45,181 nt of DNA from JBAZOY01 sp041648505 (GTDB taxonomy: Bacteria; Desulfobacterota; Syntrophia; Syntrophales; CG2-30-49-12). Every line of letters starts with the position of its first letter. Within the stretch, counting starts at the first letter, position 1. The notes beneath the pieces are model-generated. The model made no database searches and had not been told where the DNA came from. It saw only the letters and a list, made by a program, of their open reading frames with translations. Positions 1-8,567 of the stretch are shown here, one piece after another. The stretch lies in NCBI GenBank assembly GCA_041648505.1, contig JBAZOY010000012.1:1-45181 (forward strand), written 5' to 3'. Position numbers and translations under genes: made by a program.

Positions 1-2060
1 CGCAAATTGTATTCTTCCTGTTTTCCCTTGTTCCATTGTTTGACCGGGCGCAAATAACCAACCACGCGTGAATAGATTTCACATGGTTCCTCACATCTTG
101 GACATGTTTTCATCTCGCCGCTAAGATATCCGTGAGAGGGACAGATACTGAATGTTGGGGTGAAGGTAAGATACGGTAAGTGGTATTGGGTACAGATCTT
201 ACGGACAAGAGTTTTTACCGTTAGAGGATCTGGAAGTCGTTCCCCGGCATAAGTATGGAAAACTGTTCCCCCCGTATATCTCGTATGAATGCTATCCTGC
301 AGATCAAGAGCTTCAAAGATGTCATCCGTAAAATTAACCGGCAGTTGCGTGGAATTGGTATAAAAAGGTTCCAGATTACCACCATCGTTGGCACAGATAA
401 TGTCAGGATACCTGCCCCTGTCAATTTTCGCCAGGCGGTAGGATGTTCCCTCCGCCGGTGTCGCTTCAAGATTGTAATTATTGCCTGTCTTTTTTTGAAA
501 CTCGACCAATTTATTTCTCATAAAATCAAGGGTATCCCGGGTAAATTCCTGCCCCTCAGGAGTCGCAATACTCTTACCCATAAGATTCAGACAAGCCTCA
601 TTCATACCTACGAGACCTATAGTGGAAAAGTGATTCTTCCAGTACTCATCAAACTTCTTTTTAACATTCCTCAGATAATATTTTGTATATGGATAAAGGT
701 ATCCCTCGGTAAAATTCTCCAGTACTTTCCTCTTGGTCTCCAGACTATCCTTGGCAAGAGTCATTACTTTCTCAAGTCGCTCGATAAATTCATCTTTATT
801 ATCGGAAAGATAACCAATTCTCGGCATATTTATTGTGACCACGCCTATGGAACCGGTCAGGGGGTGGGAACCAAAAAGTCCGCCGCCTCTCTTTGTGAGC
901 TCCCTATTATCAATGCGAAGTCTACAGCACATACTCCTCGCATCCTCCGGGTTCATATCTGAATTTAAAAAATTAGAAAAATAGGGTACCCCATACTTGG
1001 CCGTCATCTCCCAGAGACCATCGAGGTTCGGATCGTCCCAGCTGAATTCTTTTGTCACGTTGTAAGTGGGAATCGGAAAGGTGAATACCCTGCCCTTGGC
1101 ATCTCCCTCTGCCATTACTTGGAGAAACGCCTTATTGAACAGGTTCATCTCCTTTTGGAATTCTTTATAAGTCTCCTTCTGCGGCACACCTCCGATAATG
1201 ATTTGCTGATCCGCATAGTACCTAGGCACCGTTACATCAAGGGTTACATTGGTGAAAGGAGTCTGGAAACCAACCCTTGTGGGTACATTGATGTTGAAGA
1301 TAAACTCCTGCAGTGCCTGTTTTATTTCTTCAAAATTCAAGCCGTCGTATCTGATGAACGGAGCTAAAAGCGTATCGAAATTCGAGAATGCCTGGGCACC
1401 GGCAGCCTCCCCCTGGAGGGTATAGAAAAAGTTGACGATCTGTCCCAAGGCGCTTCGTAAATGTTTAGCCGGTTTACTCTCCACCTTACCCGATACACCT
1501 TTAAACCCCTCCAACAGCAGGTCAAAGAGATCCCAGCCCACACAGTAAACAGAGAGAAGACTTAAATCGTGGATGTGTAACTCACCTTCCACATTGGCCT
1601 TTTTAATTTCCGGAGAATAGATATTATTCAACCAGTAAACCTTGCTGACCTCGGAGGAGATGTAGTTGTTCAATCCCTGCAGGGAATAATCCATATTGCT
1701 GTTCTCATGGATCTTCCAGTCAATCTTCCTCAGGTACTGGTCAACTAAATCAACCTCCATCTTATTAGCAATTTCCCTCAATCTGGCGTGCTGATCGCGG
1801 TAGATGATATAGGCTTTTGCAGTGCGGCGATAAGAGGAAGACAGGAGGACTTCTTCTACAATATCCTGAATCTCTTCCACGGTGGTGATTCTGTCGTCAA
1901 AAAACTTTTCTGCTAGACTAAGTACCTTGATGGTAAGTTTCTGCGCCGCGGCAAGATCGAACTCTCCCGTTGCCAAACTTGCTTTGGCAATGGCATTAGT
2001 GATTTTCTCCGCATTAAACTTTACCAAACGGCCGTCTCTTTTTCTTATCTTCGCATGCAT
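1..2060 (-). CDS. nrdD: Anaerobic (class III) ribonucleoside-triphosphate reductase, C-terminal end cut by window edge
   Basis: Reduces ribonucleotides to deoxyribonucleotides under anoxia with a glycyl radical installed by NrdG. Reading from the ATG at 2060, 686 codons stay open to the left edge, close to full length for the family. The N-terminal ~90 residues look like an ATP-cone (allosteric dATP/ATP site). The C-terminus has two CxxC pairs (CPSH... and CPRC, then C) that bind zinc, followed by the glycyl-radical motif RVVGYLRPV with the radical Gly at about residue 668. Start choice: GGGAGG lies 6 nt upstream of this ATG. The gene follows the superoxide reductase on the same strand with a 64-bp gap, so it may be co-transcribed with the oxygen-defence genes. 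This would suit an enzyme inactivated by O2. The activase gene nrdG is not in the window and may lie just beyond the edge. Confidence 0.95.
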   Translation of the reverse strand, partial: MHAKIRKRDGRLVKFNAEKITNAIAKASLATGEFDLAAAQKLTIKVLSLAEKFFDDRITTVEEIQDIVEEVLLSSSYRRTAKAYIIYRDQHARLREIANKMEVDLVDQYLRKIDWKIHENSNMDYSLQGLNNYISSEVSKVYWLNNIYSPEIKKANVEGELHIHDLSLLSVYCVGWDLFDLLLEGFKGVSGKVESKPAKHLRSALGQIVNFFYTLQGEAAGAQAFSNFDTLLAPFIRYDGLNFEEIKQALQEFIFNINVPTRVGFQTPFTNVTLDVTVPRYYADQQIIIGGVPQKETYKEFQKEMNLFNKAFLQVMAEGDAKGRVFTFPIPTYNVTKEFSWDDPNLDGLWEMTAKYGVPYFSNFLNSDMNPEDARSMCCRLRIDNRELTKRGGGLFGSHPLTGSIGVVTINMPRIGYLSDNKDEFIERLEKVMTLAKDSLETKRKVLENFTEGYLYPYTKYYLRNVKKKFDEYWKNHFSTIGLVGMNEACLNLMGKSIATPEGQEFTRDTLDFMRNKLVEFQKKTGNNYNLEATPAEGTSYRLAKIDRGRYPDIICANDGGNLEPFYTNSTQLPVNFTDDIFEALDLQDSIHTRYTGGTVFHTYAGERLPDPLTVKTLVRKICTQYHLPYLTFTPTFSICPSHGYLSGEMKTCPRCEEPCEIYSRVVGYLRPVKQWNKGKQEEYNL

Positions 2061-2124
2061 GGTAAGCCTCCCATGTTATTTGCATCATTATAACATATTT
2101 TAACGATAGCTTTGAAAATTGTAT

Positions 2125-2517
2125 TCATCTGCACTCAAATATCTTTTTCGACCATAGACCATGCAAGTTACAGTATTCGCGGGCCGAGATCTCCTGCGCT
2201 TCAATTTTAAAGATGGCTTCAGGGGCATCTCCGGGCTTCAGGGATTGACGGCAGACTTCTCCATCGGCGATGACCTCGACCCACTCGATGTAATGTTTCT
2301 CCTCCATAGGATGAGGAACGCTTCCGATACTAACCTTGATACCACCCTCAACATGCTCCACTACCGGGACATGTTTCTCACGTGCCGCATCAACTGTATT
2401 CTCTTTGAAAAGCTTCATCGGCTGGCCGCAACACACCAGTTCCCCTTTACCTTCATGGACCATTTCTACTATATTACCGCAGATTTCACATTTATAAATC
2501 TCTAATAGCTTTGTCAT
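2125..2517 (-). CDS. dfx: Desulfoferrodoxin (superoxide reductase)
   Basis: Reduces superoxide to hydrogen peroxide without releasing O2, using electrons from rubredoxin. The 130 residues match the two-iron class. An N-terminal desulforedoxin-like centre I has Cys10, Cys13, Cys29 and Cys30. The catalytic centre II has Glu47, Lys48, His49, His69, His75, Cys116 and His119, the same positions as the classical enzyme. The start ATG is preceded by AAAGGAGA at normal spacing. It lies 26 bp after rubrerythrin and upstream of nrdD, all on one strand, so an O2-defence operon is likely. Cytoplasmic. Confidence 0.95.
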   Translation of the reverse strand: MTKLLEIYKCEICGNIVEMVHEGKGELVCCGQPMKLFKENTVDAAREKHVPVVEHVEGGIKVSIGSVPHPMEEKHYIEWVEVIADGEVCRQSLKPGDAPEAIFKIEAQEISAREYCNLHGLWSKKIFECR

Positions 2518-2543
2518 GGTTCATCTCCTTTCTTCGCTTACTT

Positions 2544-3116
2544 CTACCAATTCTGGGCAAGAAGTTCAAAGTGAGCCTGGGGATGGGCACAGGCGGGACA
2601 TTCATTCGGCGCCTCTGTTCCCTCATGCAGATAGCCGCAATTGCGGCAACGCCATACCACCGATTTATCCTTTTTGAATACTGATCCTTTTTCAATATTG
2701 GCCATAAGTCCGAGATAGCGTTTCTCATGTTGCTTTTCAGCCACGGCGATGGATTCGAATATCGAAGCGATATCACTGAAACCTTCCTCCCTGGCAATCA
2801 TGGCAAATGATGGGTACATATCTGTCCATTCATGGTTTTCCCCTGCCGCAGCAGCTTTTAGATTTTCAACTGTTTTTCCAATAACGCCAGCAGGAAAAGC
2901 CGCTTTTATCTCTACATCTCCTCCTTTAAGGAGTTTAAAGAGCCTCTTGGCATGTTCTTTCTCCTGATTGGCCGTTTCTTCGAAAATGAATGCAATTTGC
3001 TCAAGCCCCTCCTTCTTTGCCTGGCTGGCAAAGTAGGTATAGCGGTTGCGAGCCTGTGACTCACCGGCAAAAGCGGTTATAATATTTTTTTCTGTCTTGC
3101 TTCCCTTAAACTGCAT
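2544..3116 (-). CDS. rbr: Rubrerythrin
   Basis: Non-haem di-iron peroxidase that reduces H2O2, the product of superoxide reductase, with rubredoxin as donor. The N-terminal ferritin-like four-helix domain shows the iron-ligand patterns (GESQARNRY near residues 18-26, NQEKEH near 50-55, and a second ExxH set). The last ~35 residues form a rubredoxin-type FeS4 knuckle (CRNCGY ... CPACAH). A longer reading frame upstream exists, but the start at 3116 is chosen because AAGGAGGAGG lies just before it; this gives 190 residues, the normal length. A 94-bp gap separates it from the flavodiiron gene, enough for a promoter, though none is convincing by eye. Confidence 0.93.
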   Translation of the reverse strand: MQFKGSKTEKNIITAFAGESQARNRYTYFASQAKKEGLEQIAFIFEETANQEKEHAKRLFKLLKGGDVEIKAAFPAGVIGKTVENLKAAAAGENHEWTDMYPSFAMIAREEGFSDIASIFESIAVAEKQHEKRYLGLMANIEKGSVFKKDKSVVWRCRNCGYLHEGTEAPNECPACAHPQAHFELLAQNW

Positions 3117-3210
3117 ACACCTCCTCCTTGCCTTAAAGCAGTCATGGTTATTGTTGTTTCTTAACAAATCCCTGACCTTGTGCTGCCGGCCGCCAAACAG
3201 GCATTACGGA

Positions 3211-4404
3211 TCAATCCTTTAAAGCGGCAAGGCGCTGTCCTATTTTTCTGCCGAGCTGACGGCATACTTCCAGAGCATCTTTATTAGGGACAAATTGTAT
3301 CTTTACGCCCGGGTCAATGAGTTCAAATTTCATCTCTTCCAGTTCCCGATTAATGATGTTCACTGCTTCACCGCTCCAGCCATAGGAACAAAAGGACGCA
3401 CCGATCTTATTCAGTGGTCTTAAGCCTTTCATATAGGTCAAAAAATCACTTACGGTAGGAAATATCCCGTTGTTGATGGTCGGTGAACCAACGATAACAG
3501 CCCCGGCATCGATAATTTCGGTTATAATATCGCTCCGGTGAGAGGAGCGCAGGTGCATCGGCCTGGCATTTATTCCCTCTTCTCCGATGGCAGCGGCTAT
3601 TGCCTCAGCCATCTTTCCGGTACTTCCCCACATCGTGTCGTAGACAACCACTGCTTTTCTCTTCGGTTTCTGAGTGGCCCATTCCACATAAGCCTTGATT
3701 ATTTTTTCAGGGTCCTTCCGCCAGATAATACCGTGGTCCGGGCAGATAGTATTGAAACTCAGCCCCATTTCCGTTACCTTTTCCACCAATTTAAGAATGA
3801 GGGGAGAATAGAGAAGAAGGATATTGGCGTAATACTTCAGGGCATGGGGCATAATCGCCTCACCGATTTCATCATCGAACCTCTCCGGACCGGCGTAATG
3901 CTGCCCAAAGGCATCGCTGGAAAAGAGGAGCTTATCCTCCTTAACATAGCTGAACATACTATCCGGCCAGTGGAGCATCCTTGTTTCCAAAAAGACAAGA
4001 TTCCTCTTACCCAGGCTCAATTCTCCACCGTTTTCCACTACCTGGTAGTTCCACTTTTCCCCAAAATGAAGGGAAAGATTTTTCTGACCCATCTTGGAGC
4101 AAAATAGCGGCTTATCTTCTCCGACTTTGTGCATCACCCTCGGCAGACCACCTGAGTGGTCCATTTCTGTGTGATTGCTGATAACATAGTCTATCTTTTT
4201 TGGATCAACGATCCGACTGACATTGTCAAGCATTTCATCCGCGAACTCTTTCTTAACGGTATCAATCAAAGTTATCTTTTTATCCATGATCAGGTAGGAG
4301 TTGTATGTGCTTCCCCGATAGGTTGAATACCCATGGAAGTCCCTGATGTTCCAGTCAACAGCCCCCACGTTGTATATCCCTTTGACCACTTCTACTGGTT
4401 TCAT
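3211..4404 (-). CDS. FprA/Roo-type flavodiiron protein (oxygen and/or NO reductase)
   Basis: Cytoplasmic flavodiiron protein that reduces O2 to water, and in some members NO to N2O, with electrons from rubredoxin. Residues 1-250 are a metallo-beta-lactamase-like di-iron domain with HTEMDH (His78, Glu80, Asp82, His83), His145, Asp164 and His224. Residues ~251-390 are a flavodoxin domain with the FMN loop YDTMWGSTGKM. Its 397 residues are normal for the two-domain class with no fused rubredoxin; a separate rubredoxin is encoded 37 bp upstream in the same direction. The ribosome-binding site AAGGGGGG precedes the ATG. O2 versus NO preference cannot be read from the sequence. Confidence 0.93.
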   Translation of the reverse strand: MKPVEVVKGIYNVGAVDWNIRDFHGYSTYRGSTYNSYLIMDKKITLIDTVKKEFADEMLDNVSRIVDPKKIDYVISNHTEMDHSGGLPRVMHKVGEDKPLFCSKMGQKNLSLHFGEKWNYQVVENGGELSLGKRNLVFLETRMLHWPDSMFSYVKEDKLLFSSDAFGQHYAGPERFDDEIGEAIMPHALKYYANILLLYSPLILKLVEKVTEMGLSFNTICPDHGIIWRKDPEKIIKAYVEWATQKPKRKAVVVYDTMWGSTGKMAEAIAAAIGEEGINARPMHLRSSHRSDIITEIIDAGAVIVGSPTINNGIFPTVSDFLTYMKGLRPLNKIGASFCSYGWSGEAVNIINRELEEMKFELIDPGVKIQFVPNKDALEVCRQLGRKIGQRLAALKD

Positions 4405-4441
4405 TTCCTATCCCCCCTTCCCGGAGTTTGCGCTTTTCTGT

Positions 4442-4600
4442 CTACTCTTTCTCAAACAGATTCTTTGCTGCCCCGCAGACAGGGCACCTCCAATCGCCGG
4501 GCAGATCTTTAAAACTGGTTCCAGGTTTTACGCCATTGTCCGGATCCCCCTTGGCGGGATCATACACATAACCGCAAACAGAACATACATACTTATCCAT
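4442..4600 (-). CDS. Rubredoxin (52 residues)
   Basis: Small FeS4 electron carrier and the expected electron donor for the flavodiiron protein, rubrerythrin and superoxide reductase encoded next to it. The frame starts MDKYVCSVCGYVYDP and carries the second knuckle WRCPVCGAAK. The iron ligands are Cys6, Cys9, Cys39 and Cys42, and the typical PGTSF and LPGDW signatures lie between them. AGGGGG precedes the ATG. It sits 37 bp upstream of fprA and 38 bp downstream of the flavoprotein-ArsC fusion, all on the minus strand, consistent with one transcription unit. Confidence 0.96.
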   Translation of the reverse strand: MDKYVCSVCGYVYDPAKGDPDNGVKPGTSFKDLPGDWRCPVCGAAKNLFEKE

Positions 4601-4638
4601 CTATTCACCCCCTGTTGAGAGTAACCATTAATAAGTGT

Positions 4639-5604
4639 TTATAAATCAGCGATCAGTTTCGCCACTCTTTTTTCAATTTCGTCCCTTACCTCACGCATGA
4701 AGGTTATGGGTTTAGCAGAAGGGTCCGGTAGATTCCAGTCCTGGATGCATACACCGGGGATTAAAGGACATTCATCGCTGCAACCCATGGTTATAATCAT
4801 CTCCGGCCTCATATAGCTCAAGACCTCATCAATGGATCTCGTCCTGAGGAACGCCATATCTATACCCTTCTCCCGCATAACCTCGACCATGGAAGTATTT
4901 ATTTCTCCAACTGGCTGACTGCCGGCGCTTTCCGCTTCAATTTTATCCCCTGCACAATACCGGGCAAAGGCACTTGCCATCTGGCTGCGGCATGCATTTT
5001 CTTTGCAAAGAAAGAGGATTTTTTTTCTCTTTAGAAATGGTTGTATTAGCTCTCCTGCCTTTTCCTTTACCTCTATCAGGGCTGTCGGATGCTTTTCGAT
5101 ATCTTCCTTGTCCTCTATCTTTCTATAAGTGAGGCTTCCGGCAAAGCCGGCTCCAACGGCATCAAAGAAGTATTTAGCGGTAAGTGCAACCCCGTTAAAG
5201 AGTTTCTCTCCACTTGTGGCTCCTAGAGATAGTAAAAAACCTTGCCTCCACTTTCGGCCTGGATCGGTGAGATTTTTTACGTACCTTCTAGACCAGAGGG
5301 CTTGACTCCGGTCAATTAGGGCCTTCATCTGGGCCGGAGGTCCGTAGAAGAAGACGGGAGCAGCCATGACAATAATATCGGCCTGCCAGAGCAGGGGATA
5401 TATCTCCTGCATTTCGTCGCTGATCACACAGAACCCCTCTCTTTCACAGGCCCTGCAACCTTGACAGGGCATTATCTTCTTCTCTGCCACTTGCAGGTCA
5501 TATATTCGTGCGCCAATTCTTTCCGCCTCGGCTAAAAATGAGCAAAGGAAGGTATCCGTGTTTCCATTTTTCCGAGGAGAACCCTGTAACCCAAGAACAA
5601 ACAT
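4639..5604 (-). CDS. Fusion of iron-sulfur flavoprotein-like FMN reductase and LMW-phosphatase-type arsenate reductase
   Basis: Two domains in one 321-residue chain. Residues 1-~190 are a flavodoxin-fold NAD(P)H:FMN reductase-like domain: phosphate-binding loop GSPRKNGNT, then Cys47, Cys50, Cys53 and Cys59 in the CxxCxxC...C pattern of iron-sulfur flavoproteins, and APVFFYGPP. Residues ~194-321 are an arsenate-reductase/low-molecular-weight phosphatase domain: CX5R loop at Cys200-Arg206 with Cys205, a GCSDEC pair (Cys275, Cys279), and the DP acid motif (NLPDP). The second half would reduce arsenate to arsenite or act as a phosphatase. The first half could supply electrons, which is inference. 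It is last in the envelope gene run and first before the rubredoxin-fprA genes. No arsR or arsenite pump is in view, so a general redox role is also possible. Confidence 0.85.
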   Translation of the reverse strand: MFVLGLQGSPRKNGNTDTFLCSFLAEAERIGARIYDLQVAEKKIMPCQGCRACEREGFCVISDEMQEIYPLLWQADIIVMAAPVFFYGPPAQMKALIDRSQALWSRRYVKNLTDPGRKWRQGFLLSLGATSGEKLFNGVALTAKYFFDAVGAGFAGSLTYRKIEDKEDIEKHPTALIEVKEKAGELIQPFLKRKKILFLCKENACRSQMASAFARYCAGDKIEAESAGSQPVGEINTSMVEVMREKGIDMAFLRTRSIDEVLSYMRPEMIITMGCSDECPLIPGVCIQDWNLPDPSAKPITFMREVRDEIEKRVAKLIADL

Positions 5605-5638
5605 GAAAATATTCCTCGCAAAACACGTACCCTAAACT

Positions 5639-6178
5639 CTAAGCATTGGTTTCTATAAGACCATAATGGCTATCATCTCGACGATATACAACACTGACGT
5701 TTTCTGTATTAGAATCCCGATAAATTATGAAATGGTTTTTTGATGTTTCGATCTCCATCATGGCTTCCTCAAGGGACATGGGTTTCAGCACCACTTTTCT
5801 CGTTTCTATCACCTTCAGCTCTTGTACATCTTCCATATCATCAGAAGTTAATTCCGCGGGGCTTATATCTTCGCCCCGGACAGCATTTGCCTTATAATCT
5901 CTGTTCTTATCCTTATGCTTTTTTAGCTGGCGTTCTATCTTTTCTACAGCGTTATCTATAGCAAGATACATATCTTTTGCTTCCTCTTTTGCATTTACGT
6001 TTACCCCATTAACAATTAAATTGACCTCGGCCATGTTCCTGAACTTTTCCACAGAGAGAATCACGTTTGCTTCAACCGGAGTATCGACATATCGATTTAT
6101 TTTTTTTAGTTTGTCATTAACATATTCTTTCTGCCAATCCTCTCCTGCTGCATTTCTAAAGGTTACGGAAATCTTCAT
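5639..6178 (-). CDS. hpf: Ribosome hibernation promoting factor, long form
   Basis: Binds the 30S subunit and promotes dimerisation of idle ribosomes (100S) in starvation. The 179 residues have the S30AE/YfiA-like N-terminal domain (residues 1-~105, beginning MKISVTFRNA) and the C-terminal dimerisation tail (~120-179, with PMSLEEAMMEIE and HFIIYRDSNTENVSVVYRR). This marks the long HPF class. AAGGAGAG precedes the ATG. It is directly downstream of rpoN, the conserved order in proteobacterial lpt-rpoN-hpf loci. Confidence 0.93.
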   Translation of the reverse strand: MKISVTFRNAAGEDWQKEYVNDKLKKINRYVDTPVEANVILSVEKFRNMAEVNLIVNGVNVNAKEEAKDMYLAIDNAVEKIERQLKKHKDKNRDYKANAVRGEDISPAELTSDDMEDVQELKVIETRKVVLKPMSLEEAMMEIETSKNHFIIYRDSNTENVSVVYRRDDSHYGLIETNA

Positions 6179-6304
6179 AAATTTTCTCTCCTTGTTTTAA
6201 TTTCGTTTTGCCCTGTTAAGAAAACTTCCCCATCCATTCCGGCCCCTGATAGAATCAATTCAATTCTTCAAAGACTCGCTTCTAAATGCTGAGTCCCAAC
6301 CACC

Positions 6305-7777
6305 TTAGAGGGTCAGTATTATCTTTTTTCTTCTTGAAGATGGTAAAATACCCATCATGTCTCTATACTTAGCTATAGTTCTCCTTGCTATGGATATATC
6401 CGATGCCATAAGAAGCTCAGCAATTTCAAGATCACTGTACGGTTTCTCCGGATTCTCTTTGCTGATAATCCTCTTAATCTCTTCTTTGACGCTCTTAGAA
6501 GCAATGACATCACCATTTGTCCTCTGAATACTGCTGCCAAAAAAATATTTCAACAAAAATATACCCCTCGGCGTATGCGTATACTTATTAGTCACAACTC
6601 TGCTGATAGTTGACTCATGCATCCCGATATCCTCGGCAACGTCTCTCAAAACCAGGGGTTTTAAAAAATTAATACCCCTATCAAGAAAAGCTTTCTGAAA
6701 TTTTACGATACTTTCCACTACCTTGTAGATCGTCTGTTGCCTCTGCTCAATGCTTTTTATAAGCCACATAGCCGACTGTATTTTTTCTTTAATGTACCTC
6801 TTGCTGTTATTTGCTTCCGGATTTCCTTTGGCCCCTGATAAAATCTCTCTGTACATATTGTTGATCCTCAGCCTTGGCATTCCGTCATCATTGAGGACAA
6901 TTCTATATTCATTGCCGGACTTGTAAACGTATACATCCGGAATGATGATATGAGTCTTTTCTTCGTTGTAAATATTGCCTGGTTTAGGATTCATGCTGGT
7001 GATCAAAAGGACAGACTGCAACACCTCTGATAGAGGAATTTTTAATTTTCTGGCAAGCCGGGCATAGTTTTTTGTTTCAAGGTATTTTAAATGTTCTTTG
7101 ATGATCAATTCAACGATATGGTTTGACAATCCTAGAATTCCGGCCTGAAGTAAAAGACATTCCTTGAGGTCCCTCGCTGCAACACCAGGAGGGTCAAATT
7201 CCTGAACCTTTTTCAGGACACTTTCCACAATAGCTTCGTCAACTCCTTCCTGAACGGAAATTTCTGAAAGAGTTGCCACCAGATATCCACTTTGATCAAT
7301 GTTTCCTATTATCTGTTCGCCAACTTTCATTTCGAGTTCTGTAAGGCGGGAAAGCTTGAGCTGCCACATAAGATGATCCATCAGAGACGGATTTTTAGTC
7401 AGCAAATTATCCCAGGACGCACTATCGCTATCTTTTCTGCCATAGTTTGTCCCCGCAGTTGCATAATCTTCAAGGTAGGCACCCCAGTCAAAGTCTTCCT
7501 TGCCATCACCTTCCCCTGTCAGTTCTTGCGTGCGCTCAACTGCTTTTATTTCTTCTCGCTCAACTGCGGCAACACCATCAACCTCTTGGCCGGGTGAATT
7601 TTCTTCGTATTCGTCAGTTGTAACTTCCTCAAGGAGGGGATTCTCCACCATTTCCTGGTTGATTGTCTCCACCAGTTCCAGTTTTGTAAGCTGGAGAAGC
7701 TTGATCGCCTGCTGGAGTTGAGGCGTCATGACTAATTGCTGTGTCAGTTTAAGAGTTTGTTTGAGTTCAAATGCCAT
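6305..7777 (-). CDS. rpoN: RNA polymerase sigma-54 factor
   Basis: Directs RNA polymerase to -24/-12 promoters and depends on AAA+ activators. Region I (residues 1-50) is the Gln/Leu-rich activator-responsive segment (LTQQLVMTPQLQQAIKLL). An acidic region II follows (~55-100). The core-binding and DNA-binding regions fill ~105-460, with a helix-turn-helix near DIGMHESTISRV. The RpoN box reads ARRTIAKYR at 464-472. At 490 residues it is normal length. It lies 8 bp after lptB. A predicted sigma-54 promoter and its activator are encoded about 16 kb away in this window, so the factor has a visible client. Confidence 0.97.
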   Translation of the reverse strand: MAFELKQTLKLTQQLVMTPQLQQAIKLLQLTKLELVETINQEMVENPLLEEVTTDEYEENSPGQEVDGVAAVEREEIKAVERTQELTGEGDGKEDFDWGAYLEDYATAGTNYGRKDSDSASWDNLLTKNPSLMDHLMWQLKLSRLTELEMKVGEQIIGNIDQSGYLVATLSEISVQEGVDEAIVESVLKKVQEFDPPGVAARDLKECLLLQAGILGLSNHIVELIIKEHLKYLETKNYARLARKLKIPLSEVLQSVLLITSMNPKPGNIYNEEKTHIIIPDVYVYKSGNEYRIVLNDDGMPRLRINNMYREILSGAKGNPEANNSKRYIKEKIQSAMWLIKSIEQRQQTIYKVVESIVKFQKAFLDRGINFLKPLVLRDVAEDIGMHESTISRVVTNKYTHTPRGIFLLKYFFGSSIQRTNGDVIASKSVKEEIKRIISKENPEKPYSDLEIAELLMASDISIARRTIAKYRDMMGILPSSRRKKIILTL

Positions 7778-7785
7778 ATCTATTA

Positions 7786-8565
7786 CTAAAAGCGGAGCCT
7801 ACTCTCCTTTACCTTCTCCTGTTGCCTTTCTTCCTTTACCGGAAGGGAAAAATCCTCTCCGAAGTAAATTTTCCTTGCGCTTTTGCAATTGGCTATATAT
7901 TCAGGGTCCCCTTTTACCAGAATAGCCCCCTCATTAATAATATAGGCCCTGTCGCATACAGAGAGTGTTTCCCTGACATTATGGTCAGATATAACAACAC
8001 CAATCCCCTTAGACTTGAGTTTAAATATGATCTTCTGGATATCCGCTACGGCGATGGGATCAATTCCCGCAAATGGCTCGTCGAGGAGAATATAGGCAGG
8101 AGATGTAACAAGTGCCCTTGTAATCTCGACCCTTCTCCTTTCCCCACCCGACAGAGAGTAAGCGTTGCTCTTTGCGAGATGGGAAAGATCGAGTTCCCCT
8201 AATAGTTCCTGCAACCGTTTTTTTCTCTCTTCTCTGTCCAGATCGAGAACCTCGAGAATCGCCATGATATTTTCTTCCACGGTTAACTTTCTGAATATTG
8301 AAGGTTCCTGCGGCAAGTAATTTAATCCTTTTCTTGCCCTTATATACATGGGAGTCTCTGTTATGTCTTCACCGTTTAAAAGAACACGGCCTCCATCAGG
8401 TTTTATTAAACCGACGATCATGTAAAACGTGGTGGTCTTACCCGCACCATTGGGCCCTAAAAGGCCAACGACTTCGCCCTGATTAATCTCCAGATCAATC
8501 CCGTTAACGACCCTCCTGCCTTCATATGCTTTGGCCAATCCTGAGACTGTTAAATTTTCCATCAT
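7786..8565 (-). CDS. lptB: LPS export ABC transporter ATP-binding protein LptB
   Basis: Cytoplasmic ATPase of the LptB2FG complex that extracts lipopolysaccharide from the inner membrane. It shows Walker A GPNGAGKTT (~37-45), the Q-loop PQEPSIF typical of LptB, the signature LSGGERRRVE, Walker B ILLDEPFAGIDP, and the switch His in SDHNVRET. At 259 residues it is slightly long because of a charged C-terminal tail. The gene opens with two consecutive ATGs, two bases after the lptA stop, so it is translationally coupled. LptF and LptG are not in the window. Confidence 0.96.
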   Translation of the reverse strand: MMENLTVSGLAKAYEGRRVVNGIDLEINQGEVVGLLGPNGAGKTTTFYMIVGLIKPDGGRVLLNGEDITETPMYIRARKGLNYLPQEPSIFRKLTVEENIMAILEVLDLDREERKKRLQELLGELDLSHLAKSNAYSLSGGERRRVEITRALVTSPAYILLDEPFAGIDPIAVADIQKIIFKLKSKGIGVVISDHNVRETLSVCDRAYIINEGAILVKGDPEYIANCKSARKIYFGEDFSLPVKEERQQEKVKESRLRF

Positions 8566-8567
8566 CG

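Noticed and set aside
255..962. Long plus-strand open frame (235 codons) at the left end
   Set aside because: It lies antisense within nrdD, whose own frame is intact and carries family motifs; the plus-strand protein has no recognisable features.
3538..4107. Plus-strand 189-codon frame
   Set aside because: Antisense to the flavodiiron gene, with no domain signature; a shadow frame.
7771..8202. Plus-strand 143-codon frame over lptB
   Set aside because: Complementary to conserved ABC-transporter motifs on the minus strand.
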